Both the position numbers and the translations under genes were made by a program. This document shows positions 24,201 to 32,639 of a stretch of 64,000 bases of DNA, one piece after another. The stretch lies in the NCBI RefSeq assembly GCF_016808095.1, contig NC_068971.1, positions 29,905,631 through 29,969,630 of the forward strand, in the 5' to 3' direction. The notes under the pieces were generated by a model, which saw only the letters and a list, made by a program, of their open reading frames with translations, was not told the DNA's origin and ran no database searches. How positions within the stretch are numbered: position 1 is the first letter of the stretch; each line of letters starts with the position of its first letter. This DNA comes from Vigna angularis. Its lineage: Eukaryota; Streptophyta; Magnoliopsida; Fabales; Fabaceae.

Positions 24201-27200
24201 ATCTTCTCCATTATTGGTTATATGGATATAACTGTATATTTGTCTTCCCCTCACCTATGAACTTAGGGCCAAAGTATGTCTTTCTTCCCCTTCTCTCTCT
24301 CTTTCGAACAAGATGAGGTTAATTAGTCAGCTATGATGCACAAATATGATAAGTATCGGTTGCGACATGTATCCAATACTTTGATAGTTTATTTTGAAAA
24401 AAATAAGATACGATACATAATATATGCATATTGAAAGTATACAATAACTCTTAAATATATGATTGTTATTGTGTGAATCCAAATTAAAATCATATGTATT
24501 GAAGTTGTTAACATAAAAAGTTATAAATTATTATTATCATAAAAGTACTATTGTTTTATAGATAAGATTCATTGATAAATATCGATAAAGTATCCGGACA
24601 CGGACACATGACCTAAGTAACCCAAATTGAAGTATTGGTGCATTATAATTGGTCATACGTCCTTAGGGAAGAGAATAATGAGAACATTCTCTCTCGACTC
24701 TAGACTTGTCATGTAACTGTCGTGTTTCAATAGTAGAAGACAGAGGTAGAAAATATACCAACGCTGCTTGACTTCCTGTTCATAGAATTTGATGAGTCCC
24801 TAACCCCTTCCAAGGATGGAGGTACATTACACAAGCATAGGGAGAATAAAAGGAGAGTTTTCTTTTTCACCTTCTTTTGATTTAGTTTTATGTTAAGTTC
24901 CCTAAGTTTGCAAGGTTGGGTTTTCTATATTTTACTTCAACCACTTAGACATGTTAACTTGTTCTTTTTTGTTTATTTTGTAGGCTTTTTTTTTTTGTTT
25001 CAAAGATGTTAGATATATTATCCTTATTTAATATTTATCTTTTATCTTTAGTTAGTTTGTTACTACTTCTTATTTGTATTTTGAGCTTAGCCCATTGTTT
25101 CGGGTGTGGGGTCGAGAATCGCTACCAAACACTCCTTCACACTTTTCTCCTAGTCAACTTATGTTATCTTGAGTATACCTAGTCAATTCTTCTATGTCCT
25201 TGATGCCTGAACTCCAAACCGTATGGACGGGTACCTATCAAAGGCACTCCGACGCTCAAGTCAGTAATCTAACCAATCGGGTATCATAATAAAATCTTAA
25301 ATTCGTCATAAATGCAATCATCTATGTCCTTACCTCAGAGTTGTATTTATAGGTTTCAAGATGGGATTATGATTAATAGAGTTGTAATCACAGCCCAATA
25401 CCTAATAAGTAAGACTTACTAGTAAACTTGATTAGAGGTTGTGCTTAAGGTTGCATAGGATTTGGACCACTCGGCGGTCTTGTTCTCTGGTCGGGCGGTC
25501 TCTCACTTGCCCGTATAGGTATCCAGTACACCCATATTTCTTTTATTCTTTTATTATAAATAGAGAACTCTATGTGTATATTCAACACAAGAGAGATTAA
25601 TCTTATACATAATTTTCACTATATTCAACAAAAGGTTGTATGTTATTTTTAAAAAATCTCTACAAACACATTGTCGGCCAAGCTCTTACCTGCCTGGCCC
25701 GATGGAGGCCGGCCAAGCTTGGTGGAAGTTGACTAGCTTCTGTCATGGACGACTAGGCTATGTTGCCACACGTTGTTGGGTTGGTGGTGGCCAGCCAGGC
25801 ACCTTGGTGCTAACTCACGGACATGCATAGCAGCCCCGGCCACATATCATGATAGCTTGACAACCCAACAATCAGCATCCTAAAAGCTGCATTTATGGTG
25901 AAGACGGACACTAAGGGGGTGATTTATGGTGTTTCTACAAGGAAGGTCAGCTGCATATGAGGTGGAGGAGAGAGAAAATCATAAAGCATAAAGCAACTGT
26001 ACAATCATGCTACCTTTGGCAGCCACCACGTACTGGAATTGAATCAGCATGGAGCCACCATTCTTCCACGCCAAAGTTGTCTTTAAACCTAATGTTTAAC
26101 CTAGTTTCTAGAAGATAACTTTTATTTTTCGTATAGACACCCTTAGGTCATATTTTCCTTGCTTAGAGACTCCTCATCTCACCTATTTAAGGGGCTCTAC
26201 TTGACTTATAAAGGGTTGATCAATTTAAAGAAATACAGACGTTTTGTTCAATTGTGGGTGTGAGGTTTCTCCTTTGGAGTGAAGTTCTCCTAGCTTTATC
26301 TTGAGCAAGCTCAAGTGACCACTCATCTTAAGGGTTGGTTTGCCTTAAGGCCCCTTCAACTGGCGTGCCATCCCCTCTACCACTCATCTTAACGGTTGGT
26401 TTGCCTTAAGGCCCCTTCAAGTGACGTGCCATCCCCTCTCCCATTTTCCACTGTCATCTCTTTTCCATCTTTTTTTCCATTTACTGTCATTTTTTATATG
26501 TTTTGAAGAATACCATCTTTTGTTGTTTTTGTCTAAATGAACTTTCCTTCCTTCTAGAGCTTCTTGAAGTGAACCTTCACTAAATGTCCCGTGGAATCTT
26601 TACTTAGCTTTCTTAACTAACATCACACAATATTTTCAAAAATATAACAGGAGCCTACATCAAAATTCCCCTACTCCAGATTGATAATTACAGGAGAAAA
26701 AGTGACAGAGTCCACCCGATTTTCCAAGACATAACTAACAATAAGCATACTCTAGCCTTATCCACATGCAAGGGTGTATGACACCAAAATCAAACTCGAA
26801 ACTCAACTCAATTACTGCAAATGCACAAAAATAGCATTATTCATGATTGTTATTATCATTATTAAGTCCAATTATTCACCTGAAATTCACTCTCTGCGGC
26901 GACGCAACCTCAATACTGGATCGAACAAAGAAAACGCCATCAGGGGGAAACGTGATGACGTTGTTGAGCGTCCCATTCCGAACATCTATGACCTGCAACA
27001 CGTCGCCGGCTCGGGTTCCAAATAAGGGAGCCTTCTCGATGATGAAGAGCTGCTCCTTCTCTGTCGTCCACAGCAGCCGCCACGTCGCCGACAGAGAGTC
27101 GCCGGTTGTGATGGAGCCAGAGCCTACGGCGGCCATCGCGTCGATGGCTTCAACTATCGCAGCTCGCTTCAAGGGGTCGCTCTGCGTCCGGAGGCCGCGG

Positions 27201-27343
27201 TCCTGGTCCGCTATGAGGGCGAGAAGGTGCTCCTTGGCGGATCGGGATTGGGTCGTGGCGGAGGAGCAAGTGAACCTCCGGTGACAGTAGCGCGGGCCAG
27301 GGAGTTTAGTGGTGAAGGAGTTGGGAATAAGGAGGGTGGCCAT
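15123..27343 (-). CDS. PAP11: Fibrillin / plastid-lipid-associated protein, three exons
   Basis: The spliced gene has exon 1 at 27343-26880, exon 2 at 19893-19828 and exon 3 at 15222-15123, together 630 nt (209 residues plus TGA). Fibrillins are plastid proteins linked to plastoglobules and thylakoids; the role of this subgroup is not well known. The N-terminus (MATLLIPNSF, then Ser/Thr/Arg-rich) looks like a chloroplast transit peptide. Around residues 70-150 lies the PAP/fibrillin core, with 'TWRLLWTTEKEQLFIIEKAP' and 'GDVLQVIDVRNGTLNNVITF'. Exon 2 gives 'NWEIPLPPFGQGW' and exon 3 'DDDLRVVKDIRGDYLVVDRA', the C-terminal PAP block. All splice sites are GT-AG and phases match. An upstream in-frame ATG (27424) would add 27 residues; the chosen start fits the roughly 210-residue family length. 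Introns of 6986 and 4605 bp are full of transposons. Family assignment is strong; the PAP11/FBN9 subgroup comes from memory. Confidence 0.9.
15394..16550 (+). pseudogene. Copia reverse transcriptase/RNase H fragment in PAP11 intron 2
   Basis: Opposite in strand to the host gene. The frame reads HLRKSLYGLK, a broken stretch, then FVDDIVLT, which is the copia YVDD-type reverse-transcriptase active site. A long open segment follows (15588-16163) with the copia SQRKYELDILEETGL and YSDADWVG (RNase H) motifs. In-frame stops break RNase H near 16162 (after SPLLAT), 16255 (Trp to TGA) and 16455 (Gln to TAG), and the protein ends AQA-TGA at 16548-16550. Gag, protease and integrase are missing, so this is a 5'-truncated element. 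A polypurine tract (AGGGGAG) and LTR follow directly. The copy is dead but retains about 380 codons of recognisable pol. Confidence 0.9.
16559..16720 (+). mobile_element. 3' LTR of the intron-2 copia fragment
   Basis: Starts TGTTAGATATC after AAGGGGAGT and ends near ATATTCAATA. It shares blocks such as ATTTGTATTTTGG and AAGGGAGATTAATCCTA with the LTRs at 21539, 23848 and 25007. About 160 bp is short for copia. Confidence 0.85.
17037..19146 (+). repeat. Unclassified LTR-like repeat in PAP11 intron 2
   Basis: Begins near TGTTGATGTTTTGATTG and has LTR-like, gene-poor sequence including a 306-bp tandem duplication and promoter-like text near 18460 (GCCTATATAAAG). Phrases such as GTTAGTCAGGAATGGCTATG repeat near 18740-18860 at about 50-70 bp. 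No primer-binding site, end or target duplication was found, so the boundaries are guesses. Confidence 0.35.
17735..18336 (+). repeat. 306-bp tandem duplication
   Basis: Units at 17735-18040 and 18041-18336 both start TATGTAC and share GATTAAGCTAACAT/ATTAAGCTAACATT, CTACCAAGAAGATTCATAAA, GATGAGCTAAAG and a closing GGATGTT...AGAGGG block. They differ by scattered substitutions and small indels. Confidence 0.85.
19147..19827. other. Rest of PAP11 intron 2 next to exon 2
   Basis: Opens TGTGACACCCCTACTTTT, which resembles the TGTAACACCCC LTR start, but I could not follow it as an LTR. The remainder is AT-rich intron. Confidence 0.35.
19828..19893 (-). CDS. PAP11: PAP11 exon 2
   Basis: A 66-nt exon with acceptor GTTTAG| and donor TTG|GTAAGT. 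It encodes FTSAVLRGKNWEIPLPPFGQ, then Gly and a split tryptophan codon. It is too short for ORF-based finding but is an unmistakable continuation of the PAP domain. Confidence 0.9.
19894..21538. other. PAP11 intron 1, part next to exon 2
   Basis: AT-rich intron. Three imperfect copies of a TATTGCTGCACC-type phrase lie near 20310-20390. A plus-strand frame at 20410-20649 (MNSRMEIGDRSQIARELQNV...) is followed by GT-like sites; it looks slightly exon-like but I do not recognise it, and it has no supporting neighbours. Confidence 0.4.
20923..20998 (+). repeat. Short dispersed repeat relic (copy 2)
   Basis: Contains AACTCAACCCCACAAAATCG and CAACCACTTATATAC. It is similar to 13432-13512 in the opposite orientation. 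Confidence 0.55.
21539..21708 (+). repeat. 5' LTR of the 2.48-kb element
   Basis: A 170-bp LTR, TGTTAAAGATATT ... ATATTCAACT. Both LTRs end in T where related copies end in CA, so the variant end was probably already present when this copy inserted. Confidence 0.9.
21709..21720 (+). other. Primer-binding site (initiator tRNA-Met)
   Basis: TGGTATCAGAGC, the exact usual copia primer-binding site, adjoining the LTR without a gap. Confidence 0.9.
21890..21970 (-). tRNA. tRNA-Leu(UAG)-like relic inside the retrotransposon
   Basis: The minus strand reads as a class II tRNA. The anticodon stem CCAGT/ACTGG encloses the loop TTTAGGT (anticodon TAG). The variable arm is TCCGAAAGTGC. A T-arm ATGGG-TTTGAAT-CCCAT follows, about 81 nt in all. 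The D-arm is degenerate and the acceptor stem pairs at only about four of seven positions, so it is a pseudogene. It lies 170 bp after the primer-binding site, oriented against the element. Confidence 0.65.
22100..22640 (+). pseudogene. GC-rich, gene-like patch carried by the element
   Basis: Base composition shifts sharply from AT-rich to GC-rich (GCCGCTATCGCCGCCGCC near 22200). From 22441 a frame reads ASSQVLAITSMVVLL, then AVVFVACATDAW, then PSPTS, which looks like a secretory signal peptide with a Pro/Ser-rich mature start; the expected ATG is TTG (22438-22440). The frame ends after about 66 codons. This fits a piece of a host gene for a small secreted or cell-wall protein picked up by the element, but I cannot name the source. 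A long leader of the element is the alternative. Confidence 0.35.
23421..23520 (+). repeat. Short tandem repeats CACTAGTCAGA
   Basis: CCACTAGTCAGACACTAGTC, then AGAGGCCC, is repeated with slight changes. Further AGTCAGAGATGGCAGTCCCT repeats follow up to about 23610. Confidence 0.75.
23848..24016 (+). repeat. 3' LTR of the 2.48-kb element
   Basis: A 169-bp LTR, nearly identical to 21539-21708 over most of its length with a few substitutions, ending TTCAACT directly before the duplicated target ACGGT. Confidence 0.9.
24022..25006. other. PAP11 intron 1, non-repeat stretch
   Basis: No gene or recognisable element. The empty-site sequence around ACGGT is continuous intron. Confidence 0.5.
25007..25630 (+). 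mobile_element. Solo LTR of the short-LTR copia family, split by a second insertion
   Basis: Starts TGTTAGATATATT and ends ATATTCAACA, flanked by AAAGA (25002-25006) and AAAGG (25631-25635). Without the insertion at 25096-25530 and one CCCAT copy it is 184 bp. It is the third copy of this family in PAP11. Confidence 0.88.
25096..25530 (+). mobile_element. 435-bp solo LTR (or TRIM-like) nested in the solo LTR
   Basis: The ends are TGTTTCGGGTG ... ATCCAGTACA with TG/CA termini, and the 5-bp target duplication CCCAT is perfect (25091-25095 and 25531-25535). No coding capacity. It differs from all other LTRs in the window and carries CG-containing blocks (GGTCGGGCGGTC). Confidence 0.88.
25636..26318. 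other. PAP11 intron 1, unclassified
   Basis: Moderately GC-rich near 25670-25850 (GGCCGGCCAAGC). No coding homology was recognised. The 64-codon frame at 25636-25830 is not convincing. Confidence 0.4.
26319..26440 (+). repeat. 61-bp tandem duplication
   Basis: Two near-identical units start CCACTCATCTTAA at 26319 and 26380 and end CATCCCCTCT. Each includes GGTTGGTTTGCCTTAAGGCC. Confidence 0.9.
26441..26879. other. PAP11 intron 1, end next to exon 1
   Basis: Plain AT-rich intron leading to the exon 1 donor at 26879. Confidence 0.5.
26880..27343 (-). CDS. PAP11: PAP11 exon 1
   Basis: Contains the start ATG (27341-27343), the transit peptide and most of the PAP domain. It ends in an arginine codon split as AG|A, with donor CAG|GTGAAT. 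Its GC content is far above that of the flanks, and open frames on other strands here are shadows. Confidence 0.9.
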
Positions 27344-27453
27344 GGACATGGGTGGTTGCGATGATTGACTTCCATGGGCCTGTGGAGGGAGTGAACTTGA
27401 AAGACTTGGCGGTCGAGAACCCAAATTTCACACAGGGAAGATATTGTGGGAGC

Positions 27454-27470
27454 CACGTGGAAGGCACGTG
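27454..27470 (-). promoter_or_regulatory. Two G-boxes upstream of PAP11
   Basis: CACGTG occurs at 27454-27459 and 27465-27470, 11 bp apart and 111-127 bp before the chosen start codon. G-boxes bind bZIP and bHLH factors in light- and stress-responsive plant promoters. Regulation of this gene through them is an inference. Confidence 0.5.
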
Positions 27471-28420
27471 GATACTAATGATGTGAGATTTTCCAATTCT
27501 CAATTTTGTGAGTAGATTAAGCGTACACTTCCACGCTCACTAGTAGATCAACAAATACAAAAAATCTTAATTAATATTATTTTATTTTTAAAATGATTTC
27601 TGATGTTGATCCTATTGAATTTGGTCGGCCTCTTTCTCTGATGGACTGGACATATTGTCAACATGAGTCCGAGCTCCAAATCAACGTGGAAATCTACTTA
27701 AGAATTTCGACAAGTCAATAAAAAATATTTTTAATAAGTATTTGAGTAAATAGTGATTATGACATAATTATACTCTCTCTAATAATATGTATTAATATCC
27801 CTTTTATTCCTATAAGTAACAAATAAATAAGTTTTGTTACTTGTTCTTAATGGATTCAGTTATAATAAATAGGTTATGATTATATCATATAATACAAACT
27901 TTTTATTTAAATATTATTCTTTCTTATTTAAAAGAGGTTAATATCAAGGACAGGTCTCATAATCGAATCTTATTCTTATTTGATTAATTTAGACCTGAGA
28001 ATAATAACATAATATGGAGAGGCGGAGTATCTAGGTTTCCAAATTTAAAAGTTAATAATTTTATAATAAGTAAATTAAGTTATTAAATAAATGAGTTTAT
28101 AGAATATTCTCGGTTCAAGGTCGATCTGTGTTTGGTCACTTTCTTTAATACAATATCAATCTAATATAATTTAAGTTATTAAAGGAATAAGTTTATATGT
28201 TACTTTTGGTTGAAGATCGAATTATGTTTCATCATTTTCCTTCTTTCGTAATCATTTAAAATAATCTAATAATTAACACAACAAACAGAAAATCATCCAA
28301 TATTTAAGTTATTAAATGAATGAGTTGATAGTTTCTCTAAACTCAAAAACCAATCACTTTCCTTCCTTGAATGGTTTAAAAGAACCTAATATGTGGCACA
28401 ATGGACACAAAATTGACCCA
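27471..28420. other. PAP11 upstream region and AT-rich spacer
   Basis: The first few hundred bases should hold the PAP11 promoter (minus strand); no clear TATA box was fixed. The rest is AT-rich with loose repeats of GTTATTAAATGAATGAGTTTATA-like phrases near 28080, 28180 and 28310. Confidence 0.4.
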
Positions 28421-28429
28421 ATCTTATAT

Positions 28430-29378
28430 CAGGGTTACTCCCTAAACCACCCCACATTGCTTCCTGTACTACCACATTTTTTTTAAATTATAAAACTATC
28501 TTTTATATTTTAAAATATCATACACCCCACCTTTTTTCTTAAACGGATGTCGACATTCGTTGAAGAAAAAATTCTTCAGTACCACATTCGTTGAGTTTTT
28601 TTTTTAGTTTTTAGTTCCTTAATTTATTATATTTTAAATTAATATATAAATATTATTTAATTTTTTTAAAATTATTACTTAATTATTTATAAATTAATTT
28701 TATTTTATTTAATAAAATAAATATTATTAATTTAATTTATGTATTATCATTTAAATAATAAATAATTTTTTTTATAAATCTATTAAAACGGATGTACCAC
28801 ATCTGTTAACGGTGGCGACATCCGTTGAAGTTTTTTTTTTTTAGTTTTCAGTTTTTTAATTTATTGTATTTTAAATTAATATATAAATATTATTTAATTT
28901 TTTGAAAATTATTATTTAATTATTTAAAAATTAATTTTATTTTATTTAATAAAATAATTATTATTAATTTAATTTATGTATTATTATTTAAATAATAATT
29001 AAAATATTTTTTAAAAATTTATTAAAACGGATGTGCCACATCCGTGTTTTTTTTTTAGTTTTTAGTTTTTTAATTTATTGTATTTTAAATTAATATATAA
29101 ATATTATTTAATTTTTTTAAAATTATTACTTAATTATTTATAAATTAATTTTATTTTATTTAATAAAATTATTATTATTAATTTAATTTATGTATTATTA
29201 TTTAAATAATAATTAAAATATTTTTAAAAAATTTATTAAACGGATGCGAATATAAAATATGTAAACGGATGTCAACATCCGTTGAAGGCGAAACGGATGT
29301 TGACATCCGTTTTATAGCAAGGGCAAATTAGGTATGGGGTGGTACATGAAGCATCTGGTGGTGGAGGGAGCAACACTC
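28430..29378. mobile_element. Non-autonomous MULE-type element with 9-bp target duplication
   Basis: A 949-bp element flanked by perfect ATCTTATAT direct repeats (28421-28429 and 29379-29387). The imperfect terminal inverted repeats are CAGGGTTACTCCCTAAACC at the left and GAGTGTTGCTCCCTCCACC at the right (reverse complement), continuing to GTACTACC/GTACCACC. A 9-bp duplication is typical of Mutator-like elements. No transposase. The interior is a tandem array. Confidence 0.85.
28542..29315. repeat. Tandem 210-245-bp repeats with AACGGATGT borders
   Basis: AACGGATG-type borders begin at 28542, 28787, 29026 and 29239. Each unit has a poly(T)-TAGTTTTTAG start and a very AT-rich body (TTTAAATTAATATATAAATA). 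The borders pair as AACGGATGT...ACATCCGTT palindromes, and two such dyads close the array (29264-29315). Confidence 0.85.
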
Positions 29379-29387
29379 ATCTTATAT

Positions 29388-31464
29388 TTCAATAATCCAA
29401 GCACAAGATCAGCCTAAAGCATCGTGCATCATTGGCCGCAAGATCGACTTTAATATTCCCTTAGATACTTGATCGATCCTTTATAGCTTTTAATTCTTTC
29501 TTCATTAATGAAGGTTTTTAAGACTCATGATTACTCTCTAGGGTTTTACCTCAAAAATGTCTCTTCACCCACTATTAGTGACACGTGACAACCTCTCCTT
29601 AAAGAGTTTCAAACTTAGAGAGGACGAAACACTTGGAGTACCTAAACGTTCTTTTGCCGCCAGTTGGGAAACGTCTTCTCTTTTGCCAAAGAGTATTGCT
29701 GCCATGTCATTAAATTTTAAAATAATGCAGTGTGATTATTTGACATTGGAGGTTAAATTCGTAAACTCCCTTGTTTAAAACATTTCATTTGTTTGAAGGT
29801 TTTCTTTCTTTTTCGTAGTTCTTTTGTAGATGCTACTTTTAGTGGGTGCTTGTGCGTGAAGGTTTTCTATCATGATAGTTGTGCATATTTCCTCTCTCTG
29901 ATAAAGGTTATCCATTACTTTCATCTTCGTCTTTAGTTATTCATAGGGTTGAGCATAATTCAACAAACTATACTAAAACTACAGTTAATCATACTATATT
30001 ATACTTAAAAAAACTAAATTGGTTTTGACTAAAAACTAATTAAACTATTCTATAGTTCAATTAAAAAAAATGAACTTTACACAATTTCAATTCAGTTAAC
30101 TGTGAACCACAGATTTTTTCCTAATTAAGAATTTTACCCTAATTGCTTTAGATGGTGTTCTCGCGGAGCTCACTGTTGGCATTGGACTGAAATACTCACT
30201 CTTTTGGATGTGTTTCGGCAATGAAGAATTCCTCCCTTGCAAGGCATTACATTCACGAGAAAAGAAAAGGTCACCAGGTTGAAAGGAATCAATGCTTTCA
30301 AGCACTAATGAATAATCACTTTTATGGGCTCATTAGATAGCTTCACTTGTGTTATCATTTTGTTGATTTTTCCAACCGAAGGCGCTTTGGAAGGAGAAGT
30401 CACTGATCTCTTGTAGTGTGACTTCTCAGTTCTTTGCTTCCTGAAAGGAGACACAATTCTTCCAAGGTTAGCTCTCGGCAAGGGATTGATATTTTTGTGT
30501 GTACCCTATTACGGGTGATGATGAAGCAGCAACATCCTCTGCTACGTGCAGCTCATAGACTGAGCTGTGTATTAAAAAACAATTTACTGAATTGCATTAT
30601 AGTATAATTGAACTAAAAAGTAGTTCAGTTTAGTTTATTTGAACTATTTTTTAGTTTATTGGGATTTCTACTCTTCCAATTTTACTCTCAACCATCAATA
30701 GCTCTTCTAACAGTTTTGTCATCTGAACGAATTGCATAATTAATTCCTAAACCTAGGTCATGAATAAAGCTAAACAAAAAATAACTATGAAATACTTTAA
30801 TAAATTTTGGTTGATCTTAGTTTTGGTTTAATGAGTGTTTTCCTTATAATTATGTAGCTTTCAATAAATTTTAATCAATGATAAAATATGTACCAAAATA
30901 TATATCAAAGAATAAATTATAATCATTCTGAAATCACATCCCTACTTCCCATTTTCTGCATAAATATCTTTACTTTAAAAAATTGATTAAATAACTTCTA
31001 CCCACCTTAGATGTGGTCCACAACATTAAATTGAGATCAATTAAAACACTTTATGGAGTTGTTTAATAACCTCAATCAGTATATTAGTAATTTATCTTTT
31101 ATAATGCAAATGAACAGAAAGGTAGGCTTAACACAACATGTTCTTGAAAGATGTATTTGTAGAGGGAAGTATTAATTTCCATGGATAAATGTCTTTTTGA
31201 AAATATATTTTATTTATTTTGCCTTGAATTATTTTTCCTTGGTATCTTTGATTAAAAAGCTTAAATGAAAAATGCTACCTAATAGTAGAAAATCAAAAAG
31301 TACTTTGTTGTTGCAATGATTCAATGACATTAAATGTTCAACATTCAAAACCAACAAAAGTGATAAGAAAAGTCAAGTCTGTTACATGAATAGTTTACTT
31401 TAATTTTGTAGATAAGCTATTTTACACACATCCACAATGCTACAATTCAAATATTAAATGTGGA
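29388..31464. other. Unclassified spacer with an inverted-repeat pair
   Basis: AT-rich arms near 29960-30070 and 30590-30665 look like inverted repeats (AAACTAAAAA/TTTTTAGTTT, AGTTCAATT/AATTGAACT). They flank a less AT-rich core, which suggests a miniature DNA transposon, but the ends and a target duplication were not resolved. The frames at 29557-29778 and 30096-30305 were not recognised. Confidence 0.35.
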
Positions 31465-32622
31465 TGTTAGTGACAAAAGAGAAAATCATGGAATGTTCCT
31501 CTCTTGAAGCAAAGTCTGAAAAGATCGTATAACCTACTTCAAGCAAAGGATTGAAAAAGCATGTCTACTTTGACCAAGTTGACTTACACAACGACTGTCG
31601 TGAAAAGAAGAAAGAGAAAACACAAGCATCGAAGCTACGAACTACAAACATAGTCTAACAGACAAATATTAATGAACCCTATATATAGAAGATCTCTCAA
31701 GAAGAAAATCAAGAGGATTGAATAGAGGATAGCCAAGGAGCACAATGCTTACAACGAGATATCCATCCTAAAGAGAAAAGAGCTCAAAGAAAAAAAATAC
31801 ATCTGAGTTGGAAAAAAGAAGAGAAGAGAAAAGGAGAAAGAGATACTCTCAAGCTTAAGTGTCAAATCTCTTATTGTTGTAAGATCATAGAGAGAAACAC
31901 CTACGAGTGTTTAGACTGATTGTATTGTAATCAAATCCTCTCGTAGAGAGATTTAGTCTAAACTACTTGTAAGAAATCATTGATTGTAATTCTGTAGAGA
32001 ATTAAAACACTTACAACTAAACTCTTTTGAGTTGAGGAATTTAGGCGTGGTAGTCTAGTACTAGGATTAGTTCGAATACTCAAGAAAATCTCGAAAGGGT
32101 GTTGAGTACCAAGAGTGGTGCAAATACTCAAGGAAATATCGGGAGGGTTATGAGTACCAGGAGTAGTGCTAATACTTAGAGGAAATCTCGGCGAGGTAGC
32201 TGAGTACCAAGACTGGTGCTAATATTCATTTGTAATTGTGTGAAGATAATAGTGGAACCCTCTGCGAAGGAGACTGAACGTAACTCAGTTGGAGCGAACC
32301 AGTATAAAATCTCTTATGTTATTCTCTCTTCTTTTTACTAAACGATCATTTTAGAAAACCTCTAGTTGAGCTTTATATTTGAAAATATAAGAACTTCCAA
32401 GCTAAACGATCCTTTATTTTCATGGGGAGTTCTTAAAAACCCTGTAGTAGAAATATTCTGAATAATATGTCAATCCTATCAATGCATATATTTCAAGTCG
32501 AGCATCTAAGATTTCAAAAGAATATTTCATACGCTTGACAACATGCTATATCATAAGGGTTGCGGAAAACATTTTCCAAAAGCATTATTCAACTCCCCTT
32601 TTAGTGTTTTTCACGTACTTCA
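31465..32622 (+). mobile_element. Copia 5' LTR
   Basis: Runs from about TGTTAGTGAC to TACTTCA just before the primer-binding site TGGTATCAAAGC (32625-32636). It contains repeated GAGTACCA(A/G)GA-TGGTGC blocks at 32040-32230, about 55-60 bp apart. The left boundary is the best fit only. Confidence 0.65.
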
Positions 32623-32624
32623 GT

Positions 32625-32636
32625 TGGTATCAAAGC
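32625..32636 (+). other. Primer-binding site (initiator tRNA-Met)
   Basis: TGGTATCAAAGC, the same one-base variant as at 3342-3353, between LTR and gag. Confidence 0.85.
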
Positions 32637-32639
32637 TAA

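Noticed and set aside
25636..25830. 64-codon frame in a GC-richer part of intron 1
   Set aside because: No family motif, and the composition alone is not enough.
26847..27503. Open frames overlapping PAP11 exon 1 in other frames
   Set aside because: They are shadows of the GC-rich exon. Only the minus-strand PAP frame has family motifs and matching exons.
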